Translations under genes and position numbers: made by a program
The notes under the pieces: model-generated
Databases searched by the model: none
Told to the model about the DNA's origin: nothing
What the model saw: the letters and a program-made list of their open reading frames with translations, nothing else
Source of the DNA: Chryseobacterium camelliae
Lineage (GTDB): Bacteria > Bacteroidota > Bacteroidia > Flavobacteriales > Weeksellaceae
Assembly (NCBI RefSeq): GCF_027920545.1
Contig: NZ_CP115859.1
Location: 434,001-498,000 of the forward strand
Reading direction: 5' to 3'
DNA: 64,000 bases
Part shown: positions 26,108 through 34,440 of the stretch, piece by piece
How the letters are laid out: each line of letters starts with the position of its first letter
How positions within the stretch are numbered: the first letter of the stretch is position 1

Positions 26108-26734
26108 ATGAAGGTAATCGATTTTGAAAGTTGGAACAGAAAAGAACATTTTGAATTTTTCTCAAGCATGAAAAGTCCGTTTTTCGGATTTACAACCGAG
26201 GTTGACTGCACAAAGGCATACGATGACGCAAAAGAAAAAGGCTATTCTTTTTATGCTGTTTATCTTTATAAATCAATGGTTGCCATCAATACCGTAGACG
26301 AATTAAAACTCAGAATTGTCGATGGAAATGTAGTTGTATATGATGAGGTACATGTCGGAGGAACCATTGGAAGACCGGACGGAACCTTCGGATTTTCATT
26401 TTTCCGTTATGCTCCGGATTTTGAGACTTTTAATGCCAACTTACAGAAAGAAATACAAGCTGTTCAGAATTCGACGGGTTTAGGAATCAGTAACGATGTT
26501 TTACCGATTAATCACATCAGACATACCACAATTCCCTGGAATTCTTTCAGTGCAATACTGCATCCGACAAATTTTGATCCCAAAGAATGTATTCCCAAAA
26601 TTGCCTTTGGAAAATTCAGTATTAAAAACGGAAGAAAATTGATGCCTGTTTCCATAGAAGCTCATCATGGATTGGCAGACGGACTGCATTTAGCCAAATA
26701 TATTGAAGAATTTCAAAAACAACTTGATCTTTAA
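26108..26734 (+). CDS. Chloramphenicol acetyltransferase-like protein (type A CAT fold)
   Basis: 208 residues, slightly shorter than classical CAT enzymes (~213-220). The active-site block IEAHHGLADG (catalytic His187, structural Asp191) corresponds to HHAVCDG, and IPWNSFSAILHP fits the family's central block. N-terminal DFESWNRKEHFEFF is also typical. CAT enzymes acetylate chloramphenicol with acetyl-CoA in the cytoplasm as trimers; chromosomal flavobacterial CATs often give natural resistance, but acceptor specificity here is unproven. No mobile element flanks it, so it looks like a resident gene. A weak promoter-like AAATTTG lies just upstream. Confidence 0.85.
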   Translation: MKVIDFESWNRKEHFEFFSSMKSPFFGFTTEVDCTKAYDDAKEKGYSFYAVYLYKSMVAINTVDELKLRIVDGNVVVYDEVHVGGTIGRPDGTFGFSFFRYAPDFETFNANLQKEIQAVQNSTGLGISNDVLPINHIRHTTIPWNSFSAILHPTNFDPKECIPKIAFGKFSIKNGRKLMPVSIEAHHGLADGLHLAKYIEEFQKQLDL

Positions 26735-26754
26735 TACATCTGTTTAATATTAAG

Positions 26755-26911
26755 CACAAAGTCACAAAAGGTTTAGATAATATATTAAAGTTTATCATTA
26801 AACTGAAAAAGAACATAGAAGTCTTTAAAAATCTCTGATTTTTTTATTCTTTGAGAACTTTTTACTATCTAACTAGTATCTTTTTTACAAATAGCTTTTG
26901 TGACCTTTGTG
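26755..26911. repeat. Intergenic element with 16-bp terminal inverted repeats
   Basis: CACAAAGTCACAAAAG at 26755-26770 is inverted at 26895-26911 as CTTTTGTGACCTTTGTG (one extra C). The 125 bases between hold no ORF. It looks like a small non-autonomous element or dispersed intergenic repeat of flavobacteria. Confidence 0.55.
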
Positions 26912-26944
26912 GTTGAATAAAAAATTCAACACAGTTTATTTCTA

Positions 26945-28111
26945 TTAAGATTTTTCGTTTTTAGGAATATTGTAGTCTTCATTAAATAGGTGATTCGGTT
27001 TCAGATACACCATATTGTTCTGAAAATCAAGGATCGTATTGAAACGCTTCAGAACTTCACCTCCCAAAAAATTTGTACTAAAACCTGCAGGTTGGTTATA
27101 TGAATTGATCTGAGCCGGTACATTTTTCAATACATATTTCCCAAAGATCAATTTCTCGTTAAGTATCGTTTCCATAGGAATTGCGTCTTTATTTGAATTG
27201 TACATTACTGTTTTTGCGATTACAGGTAAATCTGCTTTCGGATAACCGCTTTTTGTAATTAAAGCATTATCAAATATTAATGTTCTTTGAAACCCCGAAT
27301 CAAATAGGAATCTGTTTTTATATTTTTTATTATTGACTTCCATTTCTACGTTGATGCAGAAATGTTCTTTCATCAGCTCCATTTCAAATTTTTCGTAATC
27401 TTTGCTTATTTTTGGACGTTTAGTGTGAACGACAATGATATTTTTGTCATAATCTATTTCTAGCACTTTACCATCAAAAGCATTCCACCCAAACATTCCG
27501 TCGCAACCATGTCCGGTTGTTTCGATCGGATAAATTTGCTCATGTTTCCATTCCAGGTTACCTACAGTGAAATCATTATCACTGATGTCTTTCATGGTTA
27601 ATTGTTGTCCAGTAGGATTCAGGTATTTTTTTATCGCATCTTTTATCAAATAAAAACCTGCTGCTCCAGTATCAAACATTAAATCAACATCATCTTTATG
27701 ATTTAGCTTTCCTTTAAGCTTTATGTTATTCTGCTCTGTAAGAACGAAAGAAAGAGTATCTCTCTGAACAGGTTTTACTTTAGAAAAATTTTTGATCTTT
27801 GGACTTTCAAATCGGGTAAGACAGGAATCTTTTCCTTTAAACAGAACTATAAAATCGAACTTTTCATTGGGTTTCAACTTGACTTCAATAGAATCTATAT
27901 CGGTTTTTAGTTTTACACTTTTAAATTTTACATTTTTCCCTGTAGTATAGGTATCCGGTTTTATTTGAGGATTTAAAAACCAGCTCGTTTTTAATTCATT
28001 ATTTTCTGTTATCGTTACCTTTTGCGTGTTAGAATTCACGACCAATAATTGTTTCTGAGAGAACAGTAGAGTAGAGCTTACAAGGAGAAGAGCAGATAAG
28101 GATAATTTCAT
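26945..28111 (-). CDS. Secreted retropepsin-like aspartyl protease family protein
   Basis: 388 residues; signal peptide MKLSLSALLLVSSTLLFS. Two aspartyl-protease-type motifs are visible, VDLMFDTGAAGFYL (Asp147) and NRFLFDSGFQRTLIF (Asp271), each followed by the hydrophobic-hydrophobic-Gly pattern weakly kept, with GMFGWNAFDGKVLEIDY and NFLGGEVLKRFNTILDFQNNMVYL as the two later blocks. The layout is of two retropepsin-like halves in one chain, so it might form a pepsin-like pair without dimerising. Activity is unproven; some relatives are only annotated by fold. Transcribed alone. Confidence 0.75.
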   Translation of the reverse strand: MKLSLSALLLVSSTLLFSQKQLLVVNSNTQKVTITENNELKTSWFLNPQIKPDTYTTGKNVKFKSVKLKTDIDSIEVKLKPNEKFDFIVLFKGKDSCLTRFESPKIKNFSKVKPVQRDTLSFVLTEQNNIKLKGKLNHKDDVDLMFDTGAAGFYLIKDAIKKYLNPTGQQLTMKDISDNDFTVGNLEWKHEQIYPIETTGHGCDGMFGWNAFDGKVLEIDYDKNIIVVHTKRPKISKDYEKFEMELMKEHFCINVEMEVNNKKYKNRFLFDSGFQRTLIFDNALITKSGYPKADLPVIAKTVMYNSNKDAIPMETILNEKLIFGKYVLKNVPAQINSYNQPAGFSTNFLGGEVLKRFNTILDFQNNMVYLKPNHLFNEDYNIPKNEKS

Positions 28112-28274
28112 TTTATGAGTTGATTAATTTTTACAAATATAAACAACAACTCACTGAATAATGAAATAAAATAAGTTAAAATTTAATAATAATTGCCATT
28201 TTTTCAATAAACTTTACACAAATTCAATTTTTTCTCAAAATTTAATAGTTACTTTACACTTTTTTTAAATAACT

Positions 28275-30257
28275 ATGTTTTCAAAAACTTTTTCAAATCT
28301 GAATCAAAAGATGTTCAAGGGCAGATTCTCTGCCTTGTTTAGTATTTTAGTGTTATACATTTCCTTATCATTTTTAATAAGAGCGGGTTTTCTTGCTGTT
28401 TCGATAAAAGATATAGATTTTAACATTTTCTCTGTTTTCAGAGCTTTTTTTACCGGCTTTCTCTTTGACTTTACAATAGGCTCGTTGTTTTTACTTTTGT
28501 ATGGAACCTATCTTTTACTGCTTCCAAAAAAATTTATAGGCTCCGTTTTTGATAAGGTTTTCAGTTATTTCTATTATACACTCATCTTTATTATTATTTA
28601 CTTCAGCCTTTTGGCGGAAATTCCGTTTTGGGATGAATTTGGAGCAAGGTTCAATTTTATTGCGGTAGATTATTTGATCTACACGTATGAAGTGGTGGAA
28701 AACATCAACCAGTCATATCCTTTACCGCTTATTGCAGCAGTTCTGATCCTTCTTATTGTCATGACATTTGTGGTATTCAAAAAATTAAAGGTTTTTAAAA
28801 ATACTTTTACAGATAAAAAACCTTTATCATTACGTGCATTATATTTCTTTCCTTTGACAATCATTACGATAGCTTTAGCTTTGGTTCTGAAAAATAAGCA
28901 GGCAGAATTCAGCAATAACCTTATTATTAATGAACTGGGAAAAAACGGTGCATTTTCTTTTGTAACGGCTTTCAAATCAAATGAACTTGATTACCAGACA
29001 TTCTACCCGAAAGTATCTGGTCAGGAAGCTTACAAAACTTTAAAGAAAAACCTTTTACAAAACAATCAGACTTACGCTTCAACACAATACGATGAAATTT
29101 CAAGACTTACCCAAGGCGATAATCTACAGAACCCGAATATTATTTTAATTGCTATTGAAAGCTTCAGCGCAGAATTTCTGGCCGCATTCGGAAATACAAG
29201 CAATCTTACGCCCAATTATGATAAGCTGGCGAATGAAAGTGTATTTTTCACCAATTTATATGCAACGGGAACAAGAACGGTAAGAGGAATGGAAGCCCTT
29301 ACTTTATGTGTGCCTCCAACACCGGGAAACAGTATTGTAAGAAGACCGAACAATCAGAATTTATTCTCCATTTCTACCATTTTACAGGCAAGAAAATACC
29401 ATCCTTATTTCATATATGGTGGTGACGGTTATTTTGATAATATGAATAACTTTTTTGGAGGGCAAGGTTTTGATATCGTAGACAGGGACAGAGGAAATCC
29501 TTTATCCGATGAAATTAAAACAAAAAGATACGCGATAAAAGATCAGGAAGTTAATTTTGAAAATGCATGGGGAATTTGTGATGAAGATCTTTATAAACAG
29601 TCTATAAAATATGCCGACCTGAGCAGCAAGCAAAACAAGCCGTTCTTTCAGTTTGTCATGACGACTTCCAATCATAAGCCTTATACCTTCCCGAAAGGTA
29701 AAATTGACCTTCCGCAAGGAGAAAGAGATGCTGCTGTAAAATATACCGATTATGCTTTAGGACAATTTATTGCGACTGCTAAAACCAAGCCTTGGTTCAA
29801 AAACACCGTATTTTTAATTGTAGCAGACCACTGTGCAAGCAGCGCCGGAAAATGGGAAATTAACATCGATAAACATCATATTCCTGCGATTATTTATAAC
29901 CTTAATCAAAAACCTGAAAAAATAGACCGTCTGACGTCTCAAATCGATCTTATGCCCACATTATTCGGATATTTAAGCTGGAATTACAACACGAGCTTGT
30001 ACGGAAAAGACATCAACCAGACAAAAGCGGGAGAAGAAAGAGCCTTCCTTGGAAATTACAGAACACTGGGATTACTTAAAAACAATATATTTACACAGAT
30101 TGACGACAGAAAGAGAGTAAAGCAGTTCAATGTTACCGGAGCGGATCAATCTTTATCTGAAGTAAGTACCAAAAACAACAAATTGGTTGCAGAAACCATT
30201 GCGTACTACCAAACCGCAAGTGAAAGATTTAAAAACGGAAAAATGAAGCAGAAATAA
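28275..30257 (+). CDS. LTA synthase-like sulfatase-family membrane enzyme
   Basis: 660 residues. About five membrane helices in residues 20-205 are followed by an extracytoplasmic alkaline-phosphatase/sulfatase domain. The metal site is indicated by NIILIAIESFSAEF (Glu295), the nucleophile region ATGTRTVRGMEAL (Thr333 or Thr335), and VADHCASSAGKW with His near the C-terminus. In Firmicutes this family polymerises glycerol phosphate into lipoteichoic acid; in Gram-negatives relatives transfer phosphoglycerol or phosphoethanolamine to glycans or lipids. As flavobacteria have no lipoteichoic acid, a phosphoglycerol/phosphoethanolamine transferase is the better guess. It ends at a shared terminator. 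Confidence 0.88.
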   Translation: MFSKTFSNLNQKMFKGRFSALFSILVLYISLSFLIRAGFLAVSIKDIDFNIFSVFRAFFTGFLFDFTIGSLFLLLYGTYLLLLPKKFIGSVFDKVFSYFYYTLIFIIIYFSLLAEIPFWDEFGARFNFIAVDYLIYTYEVVENINQSYPLPLIAAVLILLIVMTFVVFKKLKVFKNTFTDKKPLSLRALYFFPLTIITIALALVLKNKQAEFSNNLIINELGKNGAFSFVTAFKSNELDYQTFYPKVSGQEAYKTLKKNLLQNNQTYASTQYDEISRLTQGDNLQNPNIILIAIESFSAEFLAAFGNTSNLTPNYDKLANESVFFTNLYATGTRTVRGMEALTLCVPPTPGNSIVRRPNNQNLFSISTILQARKYHPYFIYGGDGYFDNMNNFFGGQGFDIVDRDRGNPLSDEIKTKRYAIKDQEVNFENAWGICDEDLYKQSIKYADLSSKQNKPFFQFVMTTSNHKPYTFPKGKIDLPQGERDAAVKYTDYALGQFIATAKTKPWFKNTVFLIVADHCASSAGKWEINIDKHHIPAIIYNLNQKPEKIDRLTSQIDLMPTLFGYLSWNYNTSLYGKDINQTKAGEERAFLGNYRTLGLLKNNIFTQIDDRKRVKQFNVTGADQSLSEVSTKNNKLVAETIAYYQTASERFKNGKMKQK

Positions 30258-30279
30258 GCTGATTCTTACAGTGTAAATA

Positions 30280-30312
30280 AAAACTCTTCTCAAGATATGA
30301 GAAGAGTTTTTT
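30280..30312. terminator. Bidirectional terminator
   Basis: 13-bp perfect stem AAAACTCTTCTCA / TGAGAAGAGTTTT, loop AGATA, with T-run; between convergent genes. Confidence 0.92.
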
Positions 30313-30339
30313 TATGAAGCACAAAACTTTTTAGTGAGA

Positions 30340-31071
30340 TTAAAACTCTATAACAGCTTTATTAAGATCATGATACAACAAGACTTTCCAATGATTTTCG
30401 ATCGCTTCTTTTTGCCATTTTAATCTGAGTTCCATTGCTTTTCTGCCATCGAAATCACTTTTATAAGCAAGATGATATTTTAAATAAGACTCCTGAGGAA
30501 GATTATCGGCTCCGTAAAAAACAATTTCTTTACCTTCCTTGATCCAAAAAACCTGCATAAAAGGAGTATGACCACCGACAACCTCAAAGGAAATTTCTTC
30601 TGTGATACTGCCTTTATCTTCGTCCATCCAGACCATATTCTCCAGTTCAATCAGTTTTTCCAACGTATCAAAATCAAAAGAAAAATTTCCCCTGTTTTCT
30701 AAAGCAAACCCCAGTTCCCGCTTTTGAATATAGATTTCAGCATTGGGAAAAGTGGGCTCAAAACCATCTTCGGTGCGGGTTATAACCGTTTCAATATGAT
30801 CCTTATGAAGGTGTGAAAGCAATACTTTAGTAATCTGACCGGGACTGATGTTTTCCTGTTCAAGAATTGCAGAAATGACCGTCTTTCCATCCTCATTTTT
30901 CCAACCGATTCCTGCGTCTAAAAGAATGGTATCCTTTTCCGTAATAATTAAAAAAGGAGTGACCGACATTTTAATTCCTTTAACAATATCTTTATTTTCG
31001 TCTGTTAAGAGCGTGAAATCTTTCGTTTTACTGGTAGAAAAATTGCCTTCTTTTAATGGTATAATTTTCAT
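30340..31071 (-). CDS. MBL-fold metallo-hydrolase
   Basis: 243 residues from the ATG at 31071 (MKIIPLKEGNFSTSKTKDF); the frame is open to 31119, but that extension has no similarity to the usual beta-lactamase-fold start. The zinc motif HxHxDH is SHLHKDHIE (His87, His89, Asp91, His92). Further metal ligands are likely His in EVVGGHTPF and Asp in FYGADNLPQ, with YHDLN at the C-terminus. The N-terminal strand pattern LIITEKDTILLDAGIGW is typical of AttM/AiiA- and quorum-quenching-like hydrolases, but substrate is not decidable. Confidence 0.85.
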   Translation of the reverse strand: MKIIPLKEGNFSTSKTKDFTLLTDENKDIVKGIKMSVTPFLIITEKDTILLDAGIGWKNEDGKTVISAILEQENISPGQITKVLLSHLHKDHIETVITRTEDGFEPTFPNAEIYIQKRELGFALENRGNFSFDFDTLEKLIELENMVWMDEDKGSITEEISFEVVGGHTPFMQVFWIKEGKEIVFYGADNLPQESYLKYHLAYKSDFDGRKAMELRLKWQKEAIENHWKVLLYHDLNKAVIEF

Positions 31072-31309
31072 ACCGTAAAGTTCTTCATTATTTTTAATAC
31101 GGAAAAAGCTTTTTCTCAATACAGATCATTGCTAAAACCAATAATAGCTGATAATCACTAAGAAGAAACATTCTGACACATGGATAGATTTCCTTTTGTA
31201 AAATTTCAATAATCCTTACCTTTGAATTTCCTGTTCCCGATTGATAGGATGAATGTATCAATTAATTATTAACAATCTGAAACAATCAAAGATTCACCTT
31301 TTCTATAAC

Positions 31310-31317
31310 TAAATTTG
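31310..31317 (+). promoter_or_regulatory. -7 box of the MFS gene
   Basis: TAAATTTG, 16 bases upstream of the ATG at 31333. It should drive the MFS - DsbA-like - nucleosidase - GNAT string. Confidence 0.6.
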
Positions 31318-31332
31318 TAGCAAATTTTTACT

Positions 31333-32517
31333 ATGCAGATGAATTCTACCAGCGGTATCTCTCGTACTGTCATTTGGTTGATGTCCGTGATTTCAGGACT
31401 TGTTGTTGCGAATAACTACTATAACCAGCCTTTGTTGGCACTTATTTCTGATGATTTGCATGTTCCGGAAAGTGCGGCAAGTAAAATTTCGGTTCTTACA
31501 CAGCTCGGTTATGCTGCCGGATTATTGCTAATCGTTCCTTTGGGGGATAAACTTTTCCGAAAAAAGCTAATCTTAGTAGACTTAGTTTTAGTTTTTGTAT
31601 CATTGTTGTGGATGACTTTCGCTCAGGAATTATGGATGCTGTATGCAGCCAGCCTGTTGATCGGGGCAACCTCGGTCATTCCGCAATTATTTGTTCCGAT
31701 TGCAGCAGAATTGTCTTCAGATAAAGAAAAATCATCCAATATCGGGATTGTTATGTCCGGATTATTGCTTGGAATCCTTTTATCCAGATTTGTAGGGGGA
31801 ATTGTCGGAGAAATGTGGGGTTGGAGAGCCATGTTCGGAATTGCAGCCGGAATTATGGTTCTGGTATGGTTTGCAGTCCATAAAATGCTCCCTGATTTGC
31901 AACCCAATTTTAAAGGAACTTACAGGGAATTGATGAAATCCGTTTTCCATCTGGCAAAAACCCAGCCTGTTTTACGACTGGCGTCTTTCCGGGGTGCAAT
32001 GGCTTTCGGATCGATGTGCGCGTTGTTTACGACTCTGGTCTTCCATATGGAGAAACCACCTTTCAATGCCGGTTCCTCCGTTGTAGGAAGTTTCGGATTG
32101 GCGGGAGCGGTCGGAGCTTTAGCAGCAGCGAAAGTCGGGAAACTTCAGCGTTTTTTGGATTTGGACAGAATTATCCTGTATTCTCTTCTGATTGTTCTGG
32201 GAAGCTGGGTTTTTACTTATTTTGCAGGAGAAACATATTGGGGATTGATAGTAGGAGTTATTTTGGTAGATTTGGGAGTACAGTCCAGTCATATTATGAA
32301 TCAAACCAATTATTTTTTAATTAAATCCAATGCTGTTAACAGACTAAATACCGTGTATATGGTTTCCTATTTCATCGGTGGTTCCTTAGGAACGTGGACA
32401 GCTTCCATCGCTTGGCAATACGCACAATGGAGCGGGGTTTGTTTGGTGGGAGCAACGATGGGAATATTGGCTCTGATCGCCCATTTAATGTTTAGTAAAA
32501 GATTAAGTTTGAACTAA
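31333..32517 (+). CDS. MFS transporter
   Basis: 394 residues with twelve predicted membrane helices. The loop 2-3 signature appears as GDKLFRKKLILVD. The family resembles YgaY/arabinose-efflux-like exporters (GLVVANNYYNQPLLALIS at the first helix is typical of that subgroup). Substrate unknown. First gene of a run of four same-strand genes with gaps of 34, 12 and 13 bases. Confidence 0.88.
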   Translation: MQMNSTSGISRTVIWLMSVISGLVVANNYYNQPLLALISDDLHVPESAASKISVLTQLGYAAGLLLIVPLGDKLFRKKLILVDLVLVFVSLLWMTFAQELWMLYAASLLIGATSVIPQLFVPIAAELSSDKEKSSNIGIVMSGLLLGILLSRFVGGIVGEMWGWRAMFGIAAGIMVLVWFAVHKMLPDLQPNFKGTYRELMKSVFHLAKTQPVLRLASFRGAMAFGSMCALFTTLVFHMEKPPFNAGSSVVGSFGLAGAVGALAAAKVGKLQRFLDLDRIILYSLLIVLGSWVFTYFAGETYWGLIVGVILVDLGVQSSHIMNQTNYFLIKSNAVNRLNTVYMVSYFIGGSLGTWTASIAWQYAQWSGVCLVGATMGILALIAHLMFSKRLSLN

Positions 32518-32551
32518 TTTTGTAATAGAAATTCAATTAAAAATAAATAAA

Positions 32552-33250
32552 ATGAAAATAGAAATCTGGTCGGATGTGATGTGTCCGTTTTGTTATATCG
32601 GAAAAAATAATTTTGAACAGGCGTTGGAAAAATTGCCTTTTAAAGATGAAATAGAAGTAGAGTGGAAGAGTTTCCAGCTTGATCCTACTTTAAATCCTAA
32701 TGAGACTAAAAATACCATCGAATATTTCAGAGAAAAAAAAGGTTTTCCTGAAGCTCAGGCACAACAAATGATCGGTCAGGTTTTGCAAATGGGAAAAGGA
32801 GCAGGAATTGATTTTAATTTTGAGAAAGCATTAATTACCAATACTTTTTCAGCTCACAAACTGATCCATTTAGCAAAAAAACACAATAAAGCTAATGAAA
32901 TGGAGGAAGCTCTTTTCATTGCTCATTTCATCGACGGAAAAAATGTCGGAGACCTTGACACCCTAATTTCTCTAGCAGAATCTTTAGGTATTGACAAAGA
33001 AGAAGCAAAGCTGGCTTTAACCTCGGAAGAATTTGATTATGAGATCAACCAGGATATATTGGAAGCAAGAAATAACGGGGTTTCCGGGGTTCCTTTTTTT
33101 GTGTTAAACGGAAAATATGCCGTTTCCGGAGCTCAGCCGGTTGAACTTTTTACAAATGCTCTTCAGCAAACCTACAATGAGACCGTTACTCCTTTAAAAA
33201 ATCATTCAGATAACGGAGCCTCTTGTGACGCAGATGGATGTGAAATTTAA
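32552..33250 (+). CDS. DsbA/FrnE-like thioredoxin-fold oxidoreductase
   Basis: 232 residues with no signal peptide, so cytoplasmic. The active site is DVMCPFCYIG (Cys11, Cys14), and GVPFFVLNGKYAVSGAQ has the cis-Pro loop of DsbA-family proteins. A C-terminal pair of cysteines (SCDADGCEI) adds a possible second redox or metal site, as seen in FrnE of Deinococcus. Probable role: disulphide reduction or isomerisation under oxidative stress. It lies in the MFS-led string. Confidence 0.9.
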   Translation: MKIEIWSDVMCPFCYIGKNNFEQALEKLPFKDEIEVEWKSFQLDPTLNPNETKNTIEYFREKKGFPEAQAQQMIGQVLQMGKGAGIDFNFEKALITNTFSAHKLIHLAKKHNKANEMEEALFIAHFIDGKNVGDLDTLISLAESLGIDKEEAKLALTSEEFDYEINQDILEARNNGVSGVPFFVLNGKYAVSGAQPVELFTNALQQTYNETVTPLKNHSDNGASCDADGCEI

Positions 33251-33262
33251 TTTTTTTACCGA

Positions 33263-33844
33263 ATGATAACAGTAAACCACCAACATCAGTTTCCTATTGA
33301 AGACACCCTTTTCGTTTTTGCTTTGGATTCGGAAGCAGGAAAAGTGTTTAATGATAAAAATAAATTAATTACAGGCATCGGAAAAGTAAATGCCGCGATG
33401 GAACTTACTAAAGAAATTCATCGCAAAAAGCCAAAACTAATCGTTAATCTGGGTTCTGCAGGAAGTAAAAACTTCGGTAAAGGAGAAGTTATCTGCTGTA
33501 CCAAATTCATTCAGCGTGATATGGATGTAAGAGGTCTTGGATTTAGCTTATACGAAACTCCGCTGTCCGGAATTCCGCCTGTTTTAGAATACGGATTAAA
33601 AAAGAATGATCTTTCGGAAGGTATTTGCGGAAGTGGCGACAGTTTTGAAATGAATCATTCAGAAACCGCTTACAATATTGTGGATATGGAAGCTTATCCT
33701 TTGGCATTGATAGCGATGAAAGAAAACATTCCGTTCCTTTGTCTAAAATACATTTCGGATGATGCAGGAAGTGATGCCGCAGATGACTGGACGGTACAGG
33801 TTCATTTAGCTTCCGAAGCGTTTAACAAAATTTTATTTTCTTAA
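33263..33844 (+). CDS. Nucleoside phosphorylase superfamily protein (MTA/SAH nucleosidase-like)
   Basis: 193 residues, shorter than the usual ~230 of MTA/SAH nucleosidases. Recognisable are LITGIGKVNAAMELTKEI, LIVNLGSAGS (phosphate/ribose loop) and the active-site segment VDMEAYPLALIAMKENIPFLCLKYISDDA, with the catalytic-type Glu in VDMEAY and Asp in SDDA. It probably cleaves a purine nucleoside such as methylthioadenosine. The start lies 12 bases after the DsbA-like gene; no promoter is seen between them. Confidence 0.82.
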   Translation: MITVNHQHQFPIEDTLFVFALDSEAGKVFNDKNKLITGIGKVNAAMELTKEIHRKKPKLIVNLGSAGSKNFGKGEVICCTKFIQRDMDVRGLGFSLYETPLSGIPPVLEYGLKKNDLSEGICGSGDSFEMNHSETAYNIVDMEAYPLALIAMKENIPFLCLKYISDDAGSDAADDWTVQVHLASEAFNKILFS

Positions 33845-33857
33845 AAACAGTTTCATT

Positions 33858-34379
33858 ATGCCATCCATAATCATCAGTAAAGCCGGTATCAAAGAGCTTG
33901 CAACCATTCAAAAGCTTGGAAGGGAAACTTTTTATGAGACTTTTGCACAACATAATTCTGAAGAAGAAATGCAAAATTATCTGGATAAAAGTTTTGCTTC
34001 GGAAAAATTAACAGCCGAGCTTAACAATCCGGATTCCCAATTTTTTATTGCCTGGGAAGAAGATCTGCCAATTGGCTATTTAAAACTAAATTCAGGAAAA
34101 GCACAAACAGAATTGCAGGACGACACTTCCCTTGAAATTGAAAGGATTTATGTAAAAAGCAGTCATCACGGCAAAAAAGTGGGACAGATTTTATATGATA
34201 AAGCTTTGGAAATCGCTCAGCAGGAAAAGAAAAAATATATCTGGTTGGGAGTTTGGGATGAAAACCTTAGAGCAGTTAATTTTTATAAGAAAAATGGATT
34301 CGTAGAGTTCGACAAACATATTTTCAGATTAGGAAATGATGAGCAGACTGATCTGATGATGAAAAAAACACTCGGTTAA
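33858..34379 (+). CDS. GNAT family N-acetyltransferase
   Basis: 173 residues: a full single GNAT domain. The acetyl-CoA loop is IYVKSSHHGKKVGQILYDKALEIA (Q/RxxGxG/A form), followed by KYIWLGVWDENLRAVNFYKKNGF. The N-terminal QKLGRETFYETFAQHNSEEEMQNYL places it near the PaiA/SpeG-like polyamine acetyltransferases; PaiA acetylates spermidine. Substrate still uncertain. Last gene of the string; a 13-bp terminator follows. Confidence 0.88.
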   Translation: MPSIIISKAGIKELATIQKLGRETFYETFAQHNSEEEMQNYLDKSFASEKLTAELNNPDSQFFIAWEEDLPIGYLKLNSGKAQTELQDDTSLEIERIYVKSSHHGKKVGQILYDKALEIAQQEKKKYIWLGVWDENLRAVNFYKKNGFVEFDKHIFRLGNDEQTDLMMKKTLG

Positions 34380-34390
34380 TTGTATTCTGA

Positions 34391-34430
34391 GAATCACAAG
34401 ACCATTATTTTATTTTAGGTTTTGTGATTC
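34391..34430. terminator. Bidirectional terminator
   Basis: Stem GAATCACAAGACC / GGTTTTGTGATTC (13 bp, one G-U pair) with a 14-nt T-rich loop, between convergent GNAT and MocR genes. Confidence 0.75.
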
Positions 34431-34440
34431 TTTCAATGCA

